Below, piece after piece: positions 61,301 to 64,000 of a DNA stretch of 64,000 bases. Numbering within the stretch: the first letter of the stretch is position 1; every line of letters starts with the position of its first letter. The notes under the pieces are model-generated. The model was not told the origin of the DNA. It saw only the letters and a list, made by a program, of their open reading frames with translations, and searched no databases. Source of the DNA: Rouxiella sp. S1S-2. GTDB lineage: Bacteria; Pseudomonadota; Gammaproteobacteria; Enterobacterales; Enterobacteriaceae. Made by a program: the position numbers and the translations under genes. The stretch spans positions 1-64,000 of the forward strand of contig NZ_WFKL01000001.1 of assembly GCF_009208105.1 (NCBI RefSeq), read 5' to 3'.

Positions 61301-62560
61301 TTATGAACGTTTCATCATATCGAAGAACTCATCGTTGGTTTTGGTCATGGCCAACTTGTTGATGAGGAATTCCATTGCGTCGATTTCGCCCATTGGGTGA
61401 ATGATCTTGCGCAGGATCCACATCTTTTGCAGTTCTTCGGAGGTGGTAAGCAGCTCTTCTTTACGGGTACCTGAACGGTTGTAGTCGATAGCCGGGAATA
61501 CGCGTTTCTCGGCGATTTTGCGCGCGAGATGCAGTTCCATGTTACCTGTACCTTTAAATTCTTCGTAAATCACTTCATCCATCTTCGAACCGGTATCAAC
61601 CAGCGCGGTAGCGATGATAGTCAGGCTGCCACCCTCTTCAACGTTACGTGCCGCACCGAAGAAGCGTTTTGGACGATGCAGGGCGTTGGCGTCAACACCA
61701 CCGGTCAACACTTTACCTGATGCAGGAACCACGGTGTTGTACGCACGGGCCAAACGGGTGATGGAGTCGAGAAGGATGATAACGTCTTTCTTGTGCTCAA
61801 CCAGGCGCTTGGCTTTTTCGATGACCATTTCGGCAACTTGAACGTGACGGGATGCAGGTTCGTCGAAGGTTGAAGCAATAACTTCACCTTTAACCAGACG
61901 CTGCATCTCGGTCACTTCTTCCGGACGTTCGTCGATCAACAGCACCATCAGCACGCAGTCTGGGTGGTTGTAGGCGATGCTGGTTGCAATATTTTGCAGC
62001 AGCATCGTTTTACCGGCTTTCGGCGGTGCGACGATCAGGCCTCGCTGACCACGACCGATAGGCGATGCCAGATCGAGTACGCGAGCGGTCAAGTCTTCGG
62101 TAGAACCGTTACCGCGTTCCATACGCAAACGTGAGTTAGCGTGCAGTGGGGTCAAGTTCTCGAACAAGATTTTGTTACGGGCGTTTTCGGGTTTGTCGTA
62201 GTTAACTTCATTAACTTTCAACAGGGCAAAATAGCGCTCGCCTTCTTTCGGCGGACGTATTTTACCGGAAATGGTGTCACCGGTACGAAGATTGAAGCGG
62301 CGAATTTGGCTGGGAGAAACGTAAATATCATCAGGACCGGCGAGGTAGGAGCTGTCTCCAGAACGGAGGAAACCAAATCCGTCCTGCAGTATCTCCAGAA
62401 CACCGTCACCGAAGATATCTTCTCCGCTCTTGGCGTGCTGCTTCAGTATTGAAAAAATGATGTCTTGCTTACGCATGCGGGCCTGGTTTTCCAGTCCCAT
62501 ATTTTCGCCGAGTGTAATCAGGTCAGAAACCGGCGTATTCTTTAATTCGGTAAGATTCAT
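61301..62560 (-). CDS. rho: transcription termination factor Rho
   Basis: Rho is the hexameric RNA-dependent ATPase that ends transcription at untranslated C-rich RNA. The 419-residue protein equals E. coli Rho in length. It has the N-terminal RNA-binding fold ([23 protein letters not shown]), Walker [14 protein letters not shown], Walker [15 protein letters not shown], the Q loop and R loop ([30 protein letters not shown]). A 456-base leader separates it from trxA. Confidence 0.98.
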   Translation of the reverse strand: MNLTELKNTPVSDLITLGENMGLENQARMRKQDIIFSILKQHAKSGEDIFGDGVLEILQDGFGFLRSGDSSYLAGPDDIYVSPSQIRRFNLRTGDTISGKIRPPKEGERYFALLKVNEVNYDKPENARNKILFENLTPLHANSRLRMERGNGSTEDLTARVLDLASPIGRGQRGLIVAPPKAGKTMLLQNIATSIAYNHPDCVLMVLLIDERPEEVTEMQRLVKGEVIASTFDEPASRHVQVAEMVIEKAKRLVEHKKDVIILLDSITRLARAYNTVVPASGKVLTGGVDANALHRPKRFFGAARNVEEGGSLTIIATALVDTGSKMDEVIYEEFKGTGNMELHLARKIAEKRVFPAIDYNRSGTRKEELLTTSEELQKMWILRKIIHPMGEIDAMEFLINKLAMTKTNDEFFDMMKRS

Positions 62561-63016
62561 AATGGTGGGTTCTTAAACTCGGGGTGTATCTCGAAAATCT
62601 GTCGTGAATGGGGATGGCAAGGACATCCATGCCAGCTTAAATTACTTTAGGGTAGAGACTCTCAATTTGCAGCTTCTGATGACAGATCGTGGGCAAGGCT
62701 CGCGAACTATTTCTTGAAAGAGGGCAGACTTAAATTGAAGGTATCTCAAAGCCGATTTTTAAAACCGTTAGATTGTCAAAGCACATCGCCATTACACCTG
62801 TTTTTCAACAAGTCGTTTTCTACGCAGGCAGTTTTTATCAAAGCAACTTTAATAGGCAGATGTTTTCGACACAGAGTAAAACGCTAGAATCAAACTACAG
62901 GTAAGCTTAAATATGCAGTAAGCGTAAACTTAGCACGCTTCTTTGCAGGCGTCTAGCGGTCAGTGTGAAAAACACACGCTCCCCGCCAAACGCCTGATTT
63001 AGGTCTTTCAAATCTA
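62561..63016 (-). promoter_or_regulatory. rho leader region
   Basis: This 456-base interval between trxA and rho is expected to hold the rho promoter and the leader through which Rho limits its own synthesis in E. coli. A strong stem-loop lies just after trxA: GGCGT-GCGG arms (62948-62959) face CCGC-ACGCC arms (62983-62994), with GTGTG and CACAC inside. It lacks a T tract. A TTGACA lies near 62773-62780. No frame like the E. coli leader peptide RhoL was found. Confidence 0.5.
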
Positions 63017-63343
63017 TTACAGATTTGCGTTCAGGAATTCTTTCAACTGACCTTTAGACAGTGCGCCGACTTTCGTTGCCGCCACTTCGCCGCCTTTGAA
63101 AAGCAGTAAAGTTGGGATGCCGCGAATGCCGTATTTTGGCGCGGTGCCCGGGTTTTCATCGATGTTCAGCTTGGCAACAGTCAGTTTGCCTTCGAACTCG
63201 GTGGCAATTTCATCGAGGATCGGAGCAATCATCTTGCAAGGACCACACCATTCTGCCCAAAAATCGACCAGCACCAATCCCTCGGCTTTCAGTACGTCTT
63301 TGTCGAAACTGTCATCAGAAAGGTGAATAATTTTATCGCTCAT
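63017..63343 (-). CDS. trxA: thioredoxin 1 TrxA
   Basis: Thioredoxin 1 reduces protein disulfides, including ribonucleotide reductase, with electrons from TrxB. The 108-residue protein has the active site WCGPCKM (Cys33, Cys36 counting from the initiator Met) and the cis-Pro in [11 protein letters not shown]. The start at 63343 has TTTGGAGTTG upstream and gives E. coli length (109); the frame extends to 63385. It is divergent from rhlB. Confidence 0.97.
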   Translation of the reverse strand: MSDKIIHLSDDSFDKDVLKAEGLVLVDFWAEWCGPCKMIAPILDEIATEFEGKLTVAKLNIDENPGTAPKYGIRGIPTLLLFKGGEVAATKVGALSKGQLKEFLNANL

Positions 63344-63475
63344 GTTCAACTCCAAAGGATTATCTTTACCTTGTTGATGTAGCATTAACCAACAGTAGGT
63401 TGACTGTATTTCACTATGTTTATTTCAACGGATATGCTTTCGTAAAGCAATAGTTAGCTGATATTCTACCACACT

Positions 63476-64000
63476 ATGAGCAAAACACACTTAACTGAAC
63501 AGAAGTTTTCCGACTTCGCCCTGCACCCGCTGGCAGTCGAAGCCCTTGAAAAGAAAGGGTTTCATTACTGCACGCCTATCCAGGCACTTGCATTGCCTAT
63601 CACGCTCTCAGGACGTGATGTTGCAGGTCAGGCGCAAACCGGAACCGGCAAGACGCTGGCTTTTTTAGCGTCTACTTTCCATTATCTGCTTTCTAACCCT
63701 GCTGCTGAGGGTCGTCAGACCAATCAGCCGCGTGCTTTAATTATGGCACCGACGCGGGAATTGGCAGTACAAATTCATTCAGATGCCGAAGCGTTATCTG
63801 AATCAACCGGACTGAAACTCGGTCTGGCCTACGGTGGCGACGGCTACGACAAACAGCTTAAAGTGCTGGAAAGTGGCGTTGATATCCTGATCGGCACGAC
63901 TGGCCGGTTAATCGATTACGTAAAACAGAACCATGTTAATCTGGGTGCAATCCAGGTCGTGGTGCTGGATGAAGCCGACCGCATGTTCGATCTGGGCTTT
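63476..64000 (+). CDS. rhlB: ATP-dependent RNA helicase RhlB (partial)
   Basis: RhlB is the DEAD-box helicase of the RNA degradosome. The first 175 residues are in the window. They include the Q motif ([13 protein letters not shown]), Walker [25 protein letters not shown] and the DEAD box in [14 protein letters not shown]. The N terminus [19 protein letters not shown] is nearly the same as E. coli RhlB. The rest of the gene, about 250 codons, lies beyond the window. Confidence 0.97.
   Translation, partial: MSKTHLTEQKFSDFALHPLAVEALEKKGFHYCTPIQALALPITLSGRDVAGQAQTGTGKTLAFLASTFHYLLSNPAAEGRQTNQPRALIMAPTRELAVQIHSDAEALSESTGLKLGLAYGGDGYDKQLKVLESGVDILIGTTGRLIDYVKQNHVNLGAIQVVVLDEADRMFDLGF

Noticed and set aside
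62561..62640. Short frame MDVLAIPIHDRF before rho as a RhoL-like leader peptide
   Set aside because: It bears no likeness to E. coli RhoL, has no good ribosome-binding site and runs out of frame into rho.

Overview
The window reads as chromosomal backbone of a member of the Enterobacterales. Nearly every protein is a close full-length relative of an Escherichia coli K-12 protein, but gene content and order depart in ways that fit a Yersiniaceae-type genome (Rahnella, Rouxiella or Serratia-like). The genus is an inference; the order is secure. No prophage, transposase, CRISPR array or plasmid gene was seen.

Left block, 1-18.3 kb: the livKHMGF branched-chain amino acid importer, panM, rpoH, ftsX-ftsE-ftsY, rsmD-yhhL, yhhN, zntA, tusA, yhhQ, dcrB and glpT. 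It carries recognisable control sites: a sigma-E-like promoter before rpoH, a ZntR-type promoter before zntA, a candidate preQ1-I riboswitch before the queuosine-precursor transporter yhhQ, and a GlpR-like operator before glpT. Only one Liv binding protein is present and glpT stands without glpQ.

Middle block, 18.4-42.1 kb: yigL, pldB, rhtB, rhtC, recQ, pldA, yigI, rarD, an abrB-type gene, corA with a long leader, a cupin gene, uvrD with a LexA box, the dapF-yigA-xerC-yigB operon, lptM, cyaA with a CRP site, and the divergent hemCDXY operon. This order matches the 86-minute region of E. coli, so the glpT/yigL boundary joins two regions that are far apart there. The frataxin gene cyaY is missing from its usual place between cyaA and lptM.

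Accessory segment, 42.1-47.3 kb: two genes for exported proteins on the minus strand flank the small RNA gene glmZ. One is an unrecognised beta-propeller-like protein with a duplicated C-terminal module. The other is a secreted family 3 glycoside hydrolase. GlmZ retains a complete control region: a sigma-54 promoter, an IHF site and two exact GlrR sites. In E. coli this spot holds hemY-glmZ-aslA.

Right block, 47.5-64 kb: the argX-hisR-leuT-proM tRNA operon, yifK (thrP), the enterobacterial common antigen operon wecA-wzzE-wecB-wecC-wecD-wecE-wzxE-wecF-wzyE-wecG, rho, trxA and the start of rhlB. The antigen operon lacks rffG and rffH, so the dTDP-sugar substrate of WecE must be made by enzymes encoded elsewhere.
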